Shown here piece by piece: positions 24,601 to 33,815 of a stretch of 64,000 bases of DNA. How positions within the stretch are numbered: position 1 is the first letter of the stretch; each line of letters begins with the position of its first letter. The stretch is from Corinectria fuckeliana (lineage: Eukaryota > Ascomycota > Sordariomycetes > Hypocreales > Nectriaceae). The stretch lies in NCBI GenBank assembly GCA_019137255.1, contig WPDH01000300.1, positions 1 to 64,000 on the forward strand, in the 5' to 3' direction. A program made the translations under genes and the position numbers. The notes beneath the pieces were generated by a model. The model made no database searches. It was given only the letters and a program-made list of their open reading frames with translations, and had not been told where the DNA came from.

Positions 24601-25004
24601 TGCTTATGAAGTATCTCAAGAAGATTGGTGTCGATGTCGAGATCGCGGTTGATGGAGCCGAGTGTACCGACATGGTCTTGTCCAAATCGCATCAGCATTA
24701 CTCCCTCATCCTGGTAAGAAATCCTGCCTCTGTCCTCTACTCTTCTCCTTCATCGTATAGCATAACTAACAGGGATCGATTCTAGTGCGATCTCCATATG
24801 CCTCGCAAGGATGGCTACCAGGCGTGCCGTGAAATCAGGCAGTGGGAACAATCCGCCCGCTTCCCCAAGATGCCCATCATCGCGCTGTCAGCGAATGTAA
24901 TGTCGGACGTGCAGGACAAGTGTGTCGCGGCGGGATTTAGCGACTACGTCACGAAACCGGTTGACTTTATCGATCTCAGCAGGGCAATGTCCAAATTCTT
25001 TTAA
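18687..25004 (+). CDS. Hybrid histidine kinase (GAF-like, two PAS, HisKA, HATPase, pseudo-receiver, receiver)
   Basis: Two exons, 18687-24713 and 24786-25004, give 2081 residues. In order: a Ser/Pro/Thr-rich disordered N terminus with embedded GAF-like stretches from about 325; PAS 1 at 1070-1185; PAS 2 at 1200-1400, split by a low-complexity insert; HisKA with the H-box SNMSHEIRTPL (phospho-His H1424); HATPase with N-box LLNVIGNAIKF (about 1535) and G-box GGSGLGLVISRQ (about 1608). A degenerate receiver-like segment (about 1785-1910) precedes a true receiver (1955-2081) with VLLVEDN, phospho-Asp D2011 in CDLHMPRKDG and K2066. This is a cytosolic sensor, with no membrane segment. It would autophosphorylate, relay to its own receiver and then to a Ypd1-type phosphotransfer protein. 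Signal and exact fungal class are not determined. The ATG chosen is the first in the frame; a later one (18957) is possible. Confidence 0.93.
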
Positions 25005-26093
25005 CCGGTCCATCTATCAGCGAGCAGCAATGCGCGATTCCCTGCTCTGGTACGGTTGCCTCTTTTTGACTCTCCTCCTCCTGGTTGCCCTTGGCTCAAA
25101 GGCTTGCTGTTCTCTTTTCGACCCCTTTATACCCAGCTCCCCTCCTCTGCAGCAAGCCTGATTTCGGGAATCGCAACGTTAGAATAACTAGACCTGGACG
25201 GGCCACGAACAGACGGGGAGTAATAGCCACAGGGAAGGTCCGAATATGAGCGGATGTGCAAGCCACCCCTAATTATCAGCCTTCCTTTGACTTTTGATGG
25301 GGTTATTTGTTACCTCTTCTCATACCTACGCCATGATACACATTATATCTTGGCCTCCTTGCCCGGCCTCCTTTTCCTCATATTTTACATTTCTGATCCC
25401 TCCGCTCGGATTCGCCTTCCGATTCCGAGGTTTGCATATTGTGGGAGAACAACGCGTCCGGTCTCGGTGACGACAACGGTTCTTCTTCTTCTTCTTCTTC
25501 ATTTTCTACTTTTATAGCTCGCAGCATTTTGTCTTCTGGCGTGTACTTTGTCCAAGGGCTATGAAACATGGTTGAGGGGGCCTGAGAAAGGGAGTTACGG
25601 AGTTTTGCAAGCTTTTTTTAAAATTTTCAAGGATGGAGGCGAAGGAGGGCATTGCGCCTTTATTGATCGAAGGTAGGCGCGAGTAGATGGGTTATCGCTT
25701 GCCGGACTTAGGAATGGAAACGACATGGGGTTTATGCAGCCTTAATAGACGCCCTGGAACGAGAGGGGGTTAATCTCACGCAAGAGAAAATAAAAGACGT
25801 TAAATTTACCCAGCGGATTCATTCGTGAAGGTTGTGAAAAATCTGTTAGTACGATATAGGTACGGCTTTTTTGCATAGTGAGGACTATAGAACGCCCGTT
25901 GGATGAAAAGGAAATATTATCCTGGACCCAGCCAAACCATGCCCTGCACAGTCTATCTCCTACAATTCCTTTTTTGGCAGTGCTATCCAAGAAGACACTC
26001 ATCACTCGACGATGTAACAAAACAGTAGTTGGTACGAATATCGTCAGCGTGTTCCGTCATGGAATCCATTAATCATTAATAGAGAGCAGCGTG
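25005..26093. other. Intergenic: convergent 3' flanks
   Basis: About 1.1 kb between the converging histidine kinase and Det1-like genes. It contains a TTC trinucleotide tract (about 25480-25502) and A/T-rich stretches suited to 3' ends (25600-25630 and 25780-25870). No gene is seen. Confidence 0.6.
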
Positions 26094-27728
26094 TTAGTAG
26101 ACGCTGCCGTGTATGCTCCGGTCCTCCTTCTCGGCATGATCGATGTCGTCGGGATCGCCCTCGGAGGACTCGGGGGAAGCATCACCGAGGCGATTGGAGC
26201 GGCGAAACTCGTTGACGCCGTTCTCGTCGGCGTATGTCAGCTTGTCCGAATAGTCGTTGGGGGTAGAGGAACCGCTGGCTCGCACGGCGACAGTGCCCTT
26301 GATGCTCTTGACGTGTGCATTAAGGGAGGCGACTCGGTGGAGGTTGTTGAGGTTCTCGTCCTCGGAAGCGTCAGTGTCGGTGTCGGCGGCGGAGGTGTGG
26401 CCGGAGTAGGTGCCGCCCCCGTCGCGGCCGACATGGAGGTAAGGGGCCTCGGCCGCGTGCTGAACATCTGTCGACGAAGGCCTGCTGCTGAGAGAGGAGC
26501 CGGAGTTTCCCTTGTGCAGGTGCGTGACGTCTATTTCAGGAGCGTCTGTGTCATCGTCATTCTCCACGCCGCTATCTTGAGGCTCAGGGTTCTTTGGTTG
26601 ATGCAGCCGTGATCTTCGAGCCACGGCGAGAGACACAACCATGTTGCCAGGAGCAGCAGTCTCGGTATCATCCTTGCGCAGGATCTCAAGGTCATCGCGT
26701 TTAACATAATGACTGCTGTGGTTGCACCCGTTGGGACAGCCGCCCCAGCGACGAGTGACGACGAAAGTCTTTGTACGCTGCAGCTTCTGGCTGTCCTTTT
26801 CCCTTTCCCTTTCCTTCTCATCCTTGTCCTTGTCCTTGTCCTTATCCTTATCCTTATCCTTGTCTTTAGAAGCTCGCTCGCGTCGCAGCTCCGACCAGGT
26901 GCGAAGCTTATTCTCGAGGACGTATTTGCCGTTGTCTTGTTTCCGCATTTTCAGGAACTCGCAGTGGTTGATGTTGCGGAGGTCTTCGAAGTATTCGACG
27001 GTGAAGTGGTACCATTTCATGAGAAAGACACGGGACATGAGCCCGTGGGTGACTGTTGGAGGGTCGGGGGTTAGTGAGTGAGACGGCGGCAAGGCAGAGG
27101 GTGTCACGAACCTAGTACACAGACGCTGGCGAAGTCGTCGTCGCCGAATTGGCGCCATAGGCTCTCGTTGAAACCGCTGACACGGTCGTATGCGTCGGCA
27201 GCACTCTCGCCGTTGGGGATGCGGTAGAAGAAGTGGCCGTAGTCGGCGCGCTCCTGCCACATGCGCTCCATCTCGGCGCTGCAGGGCTGGAAGTTGCCAA
27301 AGTCCTGCTCGCGGAGGCGGGGCTCCTCGTAGACCTTGATGTTGGAGCGGCGGAACGGGGACGGATCGGGGTCGTCCGAGGTCAGGGTGGCGAGGATGCC
27401 CTCGGTGGTCTCGCGTGTGCGGCGGTAGGGGGAAGTGAAGACCTGGAGGGTGTCGTCGGGGCGGAGGAGGTTGCGGAGGCGGCGTCCGGCGTCATGTGCT
27501 TGGTTCCAGCCCTCAGATGTGAGTTTGACGCGGTGATCGGGGATGGTCTGGTGGATGTCGCGGTTTTCTGGAGAGAGAGAGGGAAGGGAGAGGTTAGCTT
27601 GGAGGAAATGGGAGAGAGTTGGGAGAGTTGGGAGAGTTGGGAGATGGAAGAGTGGGAGAACGAGGCTTCGTACTGTTTCCTTCGGATTGTCCGTGGCGGA
27701 CCAAGATGATTAACCGGGGTTTCGTCAT
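26094..27728 (-). CDS. Histidine phosphatase superfamily protein, Det1-like
   Basis: Three exons, 27728-27674, 27567-27112 and 27052-26094, give 489 residues; both introns are phase 1. The N terminus carries the phosphoglycerate-mutase-type signature LVRHGQSEGN with the phospho-accepting H12. TSPYRRTRETTEGI is the conserved arginine-containing segment, and VTHGLMSRVF supplies the second catalytic histidine, H173. This matches the fungal broad-range acid phosphatase group that includes yeast Det1, rather than glycolytic phosphoglycerate mutase. It would hydrolyse phosphate esters through a phosphohistidine; the substrate is unknown. The C-terminal half is long and charged. It has a Lys-Asp dipeptide repeat (about eight KD units), an arginine/glutamate segment, a motif with two Cys and two His (RWGGCPNGCNHSSHYVKR) and an acidic Ser-rich end, none with a known fold. 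A GGTA tetranucleotide tract lies just upstream of the start. Confidence 0.88.
26820..26869 (-). repeat. Coding hexanucleotide repeat (Lys-Asp)n
   Basis: On the plus strand TCCTTG or TCCTTA units repeat about eight times. On the coding strand they read alternating lysine and aspartate codons in the Det1-like protein. Both wobble variants occur in blocks, as expected from slippage. Confidence 0.85.
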
Positions 27729-29449
27729 GCTGGGTAGTGGTTGTGTATGTGTGCCGCAGATGAAACAGGAGCGGTAGGTGGTTGGTAGGTAGGTAGGTAG
27801 GTAGGTAGGTAGGCAGGTAGATGAGTAGGTGATAATGCCCTGACTTGGAGAGGGTAGATGGAGACGAAGTGGCGACAGAGAGAAGAGAGAGGTAGGTAGG
27901 TAGGTGGGCTGGCGGGCGATGTCGTCAAGTAGTGAGTGGTGGCTGGTGGCGGGGTAGGTGGTACTTATTCCACAACAAGTCGTTGGGGCAATGCAACTGA
28001 AGGTGTGTGTCTTGGTTCGCGGTTGAGAAAGGAGCGCGTAGCTTATCGTAGACTGAATCCAAGGGAGTTTGTTAGTGACTGGAGTTGAAGAAGGGTTTGA
28101 TTTATGTGTAATCCCGACGTCGCTCGTTGGCTGCACCCCTGCACAGTGTGAACTGGTGAGGGCACCCATGTTTCCGAAATCGTTCCCCCGGCGCTTGCTT
28201 GTTCACCAATGAGCGCCACCATCTCAATCCCACCGCCCCAGGCAAGGAACGGACGGGAATCTGCAATTGTATCCGTCATGGATGGGCATGGGGCCATTGG
28301 GGAGACGTGGGACCACCTTGGCGGGGGGAAAAGGAACCATGAACACGGGGACATGGGGACATGATGGAGTCATGCATGGGCCCATGGGTTGCCGTTGTCC
28401 ACGCAAACCAGGAAACGGTCCGTTCGTCGGCTGATGGCTAGGTAGATAGTACTGTGCTTCCATCTGGCGATCTGGACGATGGCCTCGGAGATGGAAGTCC
28501 ATCAGATGCTTCCCTTGCATGCCATGGGACGGAATTTGCTCGTTGGGGCCAGAATCGCATGATCGCGGCCAACACCCAACTACTGTATGTAGATATCCGG
28601 CCAACAAGCTACTTATCTACCTAGTTAGTCTATGCGATCCAATCCGGGAGTGCAGTGCCGCCCAGAGCAGCAAACATCTCCGTTTTGTTCCCGTTCCCCC
28701 TGTTCTCTTTACGTATGTACGGACTACGGACTACGGACTACGGACAGATACAGGATCTGAGGTGTGATGTCGTGATGACGCTGCGTTTCCCATTGGTTGG
28801 CCGACTTCACATCCGGCCGAGAGCTCCCGAATACTTAGGTATCCAGCTCAACTCCGAAGTACGTACTAGTTGGCTAGGTACCTTAGGTAGCATACAGATA
28901 CACACTGGCTGCAAGCGACCATATTATATCTTCGTTCGTATAGCATAGATTACCTACCTAGTTGAATACATACAAGAGTCCCTCCAAGGGCGGCTGCGGC
29001 TACGGCTGGCCACACGCCGCCCTTGTACTATAGCCGTCGGCCGTGTGCCTGGCACTAACTCTTAACTGCCGCGCGCTTAAACCTGGCGCATGCCCCAAAT
29101 CCTGGCACATTATCACCACCACCAAGCTGAGCCCATCACATCTCATCTTTTTCTCACGTGCAATTTCCCCAACAACACCACCACCCGTCTAAGGATCCCC
29201 CGACGCAGACCTCCCCCCTCCCCCCAGCGAGTGCTTCCTGCATCCTTCCCACTCACACTTTTTTCCAGAGAATCCCCGTCACGCGCCGTCCATCGGTGCG
29301 CCCATCTCCTTCATCCAACTCTTCGCGCCGCGCCGGCTGCCCCTCCCGCCCTCACGCGCTCCTCAGCCCATTGTCTCACTATCTCTTGCCCTCGTCCGTC
29401 CTACAGCACGTCCCTGGCCTGCTCGCTCCTCCTCCTCCCCACCCACACC
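27729..29449. other. Intergenic: divergent promoters of the Det1-like and PRKRIP1 genes
   Basis: About 1.7 kb. Close to the Det1-like start it has a GGTA microsatellite and further GGTA-rich DNA (27891-27908). Further on it has a triple GGACTAC repeat near 28720-28743 and several CTACCTAG/TACGTAC-type words (28436, 28610, 28858, 28950). The last 300 bp are C-rich, as in a fungal leader. Overlapping frames are low complexity and not supported. Confidence 0.55.
27784..27811 (+). repeat. GGTA tetranucleotide microsatellite
   Basis: Seven perfect GGTA units, 56-83 bp upstream of the Det1-like ATG, so probably inside its 5' untranslated leader. On the transcript strand it reads TACC repeats, the same unit as at 14661-14687. 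Confidence 0.9.
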
Positions 29450-30061
29450 ATGTCCGCTCCCGGCCCCGAATCCGTCCCCACCTCGGCCGACCCGCGCTCG
29501 CACCGTCCGACCAAGAAGCGCGCCCTCACTCCCGTCTCCGCCCAGGCTGCTTCCGTCGACGCCCTCTTCTCCAAGCCTGAACAGTACATCCGCGTCCCCG
29601 ACCCCGCGAATCCCTCCTCCTCTGCCGTCGTACGCGCTCCGCCCCCCGAGATCGTCACCAACGTCCAAGGTTCCTCCGCCGGTGCCGGCTCCGGCGAGTT
29701 CCACGTTTACAAGGCCAGCCGTCGTCGCGAATATGAGCGTCTGCGGGAGATGGACATGGATGTCAAGCGCGACAAGGACCACATCCAGTTCGAAAAGGAC
29801 AGGGCCGAGCGGGAGCGTAGGGACGCCGAACGCACCAAGAGGAACCGCGAGAAGCGAGAAAAGATGAAGGCTCGCAAGTCCAAGAAAGGGAAGAGCCCCG
29901 TTCCGGGCGCCGGCATCCAGCCGTCATCAACATCGGCCACCGGTGGAGAGCATGCGAAAGAGGGGGGTGCTATCACCACGAACGAACGGGCAAAGGATGG
30001 CGATGAGAAGCGCACGACAACCACAGAACCAGCAGGTCTCATCATTCATGACGATGATTAG
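29450..30061 (+). CDS. PRKRIP1 homologue (DUF1168 family), splicing-associated
   Basis: One exon, 203 residues. The conserved family core is present: KRALTPVSAQAASVDALFS at about 22-40, then PPEIVTNVQGSSAGAGSGEF and HVYKASRRREYERLREMD, followed by a long lysine/arginine/glutamate helix (about 100-145) and a disordered tail. In humans PRKRIP1 is an RNA-binding nuclear protein seen in catalytic-step spliceosomes, where its long helix bridges components. A splicing role here follows from family membership only. The start is chosen because the family core begins shortly after it and the in-frame sequence upstream is C-rich low complexity. It converges with CCT3, with 341 bp between the stop codons. 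Confidence 0.88.
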   Translation: MSAPGPESVPTSADPRSHRPTKKRALTPVSAQAASVDALFSKPEQYIRVPDPANPSSSAVVRAPPPEIVTNVQGSSAGAGSGEFHVYKASRRREYERLREMDMDVKRDKDHIQFEKDRAERERRDAERTKRNREKREKMKARKSKKGKSPVPGAGIQPSSTSATGGEHAKEGGAITTNERAKDGDEKRTTTTEPAGLIIHDDD

Positions 30062-30402
30062 ACAAAACGCATAATTGCGTAGACACACAGATCCACCCAC
30101 GGGCACACAAAAGTACCCCAACTAGATTATATGTAACCAGGCCATGAGGAGGATTTTGTGCCGGACAGGCAACTGTTGATTCGGGAGGTAATTTGAATGA
30201 TACCCATTCCATCATCTTGGCAGATGAAAACCCCGGGGCGACTGCCCCAGACCCTTTTGTCTATCTTTTTTTTCCTGTTGTTCGGCTAGTACAGGGGGTA
30301 TGACTGGTCTCAACACACACATCTAAACCGTCCCGATGCTTCTGTCCGCCAAATGCTCGTCGCCGTTCTCACAGCTCAACTACCACTCTTTGTCATTCCT
30401 CT
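30062..30402. other. Convergent 3' untranslated regions of PRKRIP1 and CCT3
   Basis: 341 bp between two converging stop codons, with T-rich and A-rich stretches (for example around 30260-30275) compatible with 3' end formation on both strands. No other feature is seen. Confidence 0.6.
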
Positions 30403-32423
30403 TTATTCATCTCCACCGCCGCCGCCGACACCAGGAGGACCGCCGTGAGCCTTCTTGGCGCTACAGATGTCATCTACTCGCAGGAGGAGGCAGGCAGCCT
30501 AAGACTCTGGTTAGTACTCGTGAATCGAGACAAAGAGAATGGGGGGCAAGTAAGCCATTGGCTCAGGACGGAAAACGTACCTCGATAGCTGTCTTGAGAC
30601 TCTGCAGCTTGATGGCCTGGGGCTCCCAGACTCCGTACTCGTTCATGTCGACAATGGTACCGGTGTCTCCATTGACACCCCACGAGCTCTTACCCTCAGC
30701 CTGCTTGGCCCGCAGATCCGTCAACACACGGACGGGGCTCTTGCCGGCGTTCTGAACAAGGGTTCGGGGGATGACCTCGAGAGCATCCGCCACCGCCTTG
30801 TAGGGCCACTGCTGTACCCCCTCGATGCTCTTAGCCAGCTGGCTCAACCGTACGGAGATGGCCATCTCCGTAGCACCACCGCCGGGGCATAACCGGGGAG
30901 AGAACATAACGTTTCGTGCCACACCCATTGCATCTTGGAGGTTTCGCTCAATCTCGTTGAGGACGTCCTTGGAGGGGCCTCGGAGCAGGATCGTGCAGGC
31001 CTTGGGGTCCTTGCACTTGGTAAGGAAGGTGAAGTACTCGTCGCCGATCTTCTCAATCTCGAACAGGCCGCACTGGGTGCCGACATCGGAATCCTGGATA
31101 TCCTCCACGCGGTTTACAATGGTGGCGCCAGTGGCGCGGGCTATTCTGTTGTTGTCGGTCTTTCGCACTCGGCGGAGAGCTGTGATGTTGGCCTTTACGA
31201 AGTAGTGCTGGGCCAGGTCTGAGTCGAGTTAGTAATCGGTTCATAAAACCACGGGACAAATCTAGAAAACTTACCAGAGACTCCCTTCTCGGTGATGACG
31301 AGATCGGGCTTGACGGCGATGATGGCTTCGCACAAGGCCTTGACCTGCTCCTCCTCGATCTGAAGAATGCGGTTCCAGTCGTCCTCCTTTGTGACCTCGA
31401 TGTTGGTTTGCGACTCGCCCTTCTTGTATTCCAAGGGGCAGTCCAGGAGCACAATCCTGGGGTTCTCGATACGCCGGCGCATTTTAGGGTGTGTGATGTC
31501 CTTGTTCAGCATGAGGCCGTCGAGGACCTGGCTGTCCTCGATCTCGCCACCGGGGACCTTCTCTACTCGGGCGTATCGCTTGATGTCGACCTCGGTCTTG
31601 CCGTTTCCTGCCTCCCACGTCACCGTTCGGACAGCCGTGAGCGCAAGCTCACACATCTGGTCCATCCATCGCGAAACAAACTTGGTGCCGATGGACGAGG
31701 AGATGAGCTGGTACATGGCCTTGTCGTCGTTGACATCGATGGGCAGGGAGATCTCGTCGATGATGACGAGAGCATCTTTTAGGGCGCGCTTGAAGGCAGA
31801 GATGATGACAACGGGGTGGATGTTGCGGTCGAGTTGGGGCAGAGCTTGCGCCAAGATCTCACCAGCTAGCAGCTGTTAACAAAGCATCCTTGACATCGAT
31901 ACTGCGGCCAACGCCTGCGAAGTTGTGTTAAGCCTTACCTAGGATGATGACGGTTGTAGTTCCGTCACCGACCTCCTCATCCTGTGTCCGGCTGAGCTCG
32001 ATCATGCTCTTGGCGGCGGGGTGTGACACCTCGATTTCTCGGAGAATGGCGTGGCCATCGTTTGTGAGGACGATGCCGCCCATGGGGTCGAGCAGCATCT
32101 TGAGCATAGCTTTGGGGCCGAGGCATGATCGAATGATATCAGCGACCCTGGGGAGCTCGTTAGCTGGCTACCTAGGCACGCGACGAGAGGGGTACCAAAG
32201 ATGACGGGAAACGCACGTTTTGGCAGCAGCGATGTTGGACAGCTGAGCCTTGCGGCCAATCTGTCTATCACCACCGCTGTTGGTGTCTGCGTAGAAGTGT
32301 TTGTTAGTTTCTGTTGAGTGCGGAGGTTTGGGCGAGGCGGGAAGCTTGGAGTAGCAGGCCGCAGGGGCGCAGGGGGGATGGAGAGGGTATGGACGTACTC
32401 ATTACCACCACCGGAGCCTGCAT
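30403..32423 (-). CDS. CCT3: T-complex protein 1 subunit gamma (chaperonin CCT3)
   Basis: Six exons (32423-32399, 32286-32217, 32147-31939, 31865-31275, 31218-30581, 30498-30403) give 542 residues, the normal length of CCT gamma. The first coding exon is only 25 nt. Chaperonin landmarks are all present: NTNSGGDRQIGRKAQLSNI at the start, the ATP-site GDGTTT at 92-97, MRRRIENPRIVLLDCPLEYKKGE typical of the gamma subunit, and the C-terminal equatorial segment with LCPGGGATEMA and WGVNGDTGTIVDM. The tail is glycine-rich (GPPGVGGGGGDE), as in many CCT subunits. The product is one of eight paralogous subunits of the cytosolic ring chaperonin that folds actin, tubulin and WD-repeat proteins. Splice phases and motifs leave no doubt about the family. 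Confidence 0.97.
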
Positions 32424-33815
32424 GATGGGCGAGTCCGCGTTGGTGTCTTCGGCTCGAGGGAGATGGAGTATGAACGGGGAGATGGGGACGCAATGGCGAC
32501 GAGGGCCACGAGGCAGTCAGGCGGAGATTCGAGGATATTTCGGATATCCAGATTTCGGGGGGGGGCGTGGAGAGGGACTGTTGAGGGGCGCACACCAGAA
32601 AAGTTCAGTGGTGGATGGGAATTTTGGCGGGGAGGTTCAAAGTGCTGAGCTGGACTGGTGGAATGTTAACCCGCGCCCGCCGCCGCACCGAGGAGCGAGC
32701 CGACAACGCGACCTTACCTAGTTCGGCCAGCTACTTAGGCACAACTTCTTGAATGGAGGGTTACGTAGCTTGAAATCCCCCACCCTGGGTATTTGCGAGC
32801 TTGCGAAGGTATTACCTACTAGATAGTAGTTCTTAGTAGTACAGAAATTGTACAGAAATTGTCTCGGTTTCTTGTCCGTAACCTGCATTTTTAGCATGAA
32901 CCTATCTCCCCGATGTGGCGCACCGACATCTTACCACCTCAGCGTTCGGGACCCGAGCTCTCAGCTCCGCCGCGCACCGGATCCCGATATCAACCCAGCG
33001 TGGGCCTTTGAAGTTCCTGAGGGCTCTCTCTGGATGTGTCCGTAATCTCGCCGAGAGTGGCCACCGGCATGTCACGCGGGAGCCTATTCGTAACGCCAGG
33101 CACTTGGGCAACCACAGATCATCGCATCATTCCATCTTCTAAGCGATACACACCCGAGCTAAATAAGAATGCGTGACAGCAGCACCTGAAGGATGTCTCA
33201 CTGTGGGGACACCATCATGCAGGCTTCGATCTTGCATCAAGTGGGTAATATGATGCTTCGGTATCTTTGGTCACTCCAGGAACTCATGACTGTTCAGGGG
33301 TGTGGGCATGGCTCTTAAAGGTACAAGATCGAAGCGTGACCCTTGCTTTTGCACTATCCTTTGTCGTGACTCTATAAGATGGGTTGCCAGCATTGCCAGC
33401 ATCGATATGCTTCACTCCTTATTTCCTAGGTACTTAGATATACTAGTACTTCATATCGACAAAGCCACCTGGTATTTTTTTTTAGAGCACTACGTAGGAG
33501 CCGCCATGTTGAGCCGGTTTTGTCTCATCAACTGAGGATTACTAACAAACTAGTGCTTTGTCTACTACTACTGCTTCTAACCAGAGAACCCATCGCTACT
33601 TGAGAAATACCCAAATAAGCAACACTTTCTTTTTGAGTAGTCCAGGATGTGGCGCTTTGAACAAAAGTATGAGATCTAGTTAGGTGCAAAAGCGATGCGA
33701 TTCCAGCCATAGAGTCGGGTATCGAACTCCTAGAATTCCCGGGGCTGCCTCAACAGCCAAAAGTCCAGCCACCATTTCACCTTTGGGCTCCGTGCTTGTC
33801 TTGGTTGTTCTGGAA
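32424..33815. other. Intergenic: CCT3 promoter and repeat-protein 3' flank
   Basis: About 1.4 kb. Short frames at 32902-33142 on both strands overlap one another and show no family. A long in-frame extension of a shadow frame (33680-34405) enters it from the neighbouring repeat gene. CTAC/GTAG-rich words occur at 32711-32850 and 33427-33450. I see no gene. Confidence 0.55.

Noticed and set aside
18687..25004. Histidine kinase as part of a secondary-metabolite or resistance cluster
   Set aside because: Neighbours are housekeeping or unrelated genes with their own promoters; no biosynthetic or transporter genes are present.
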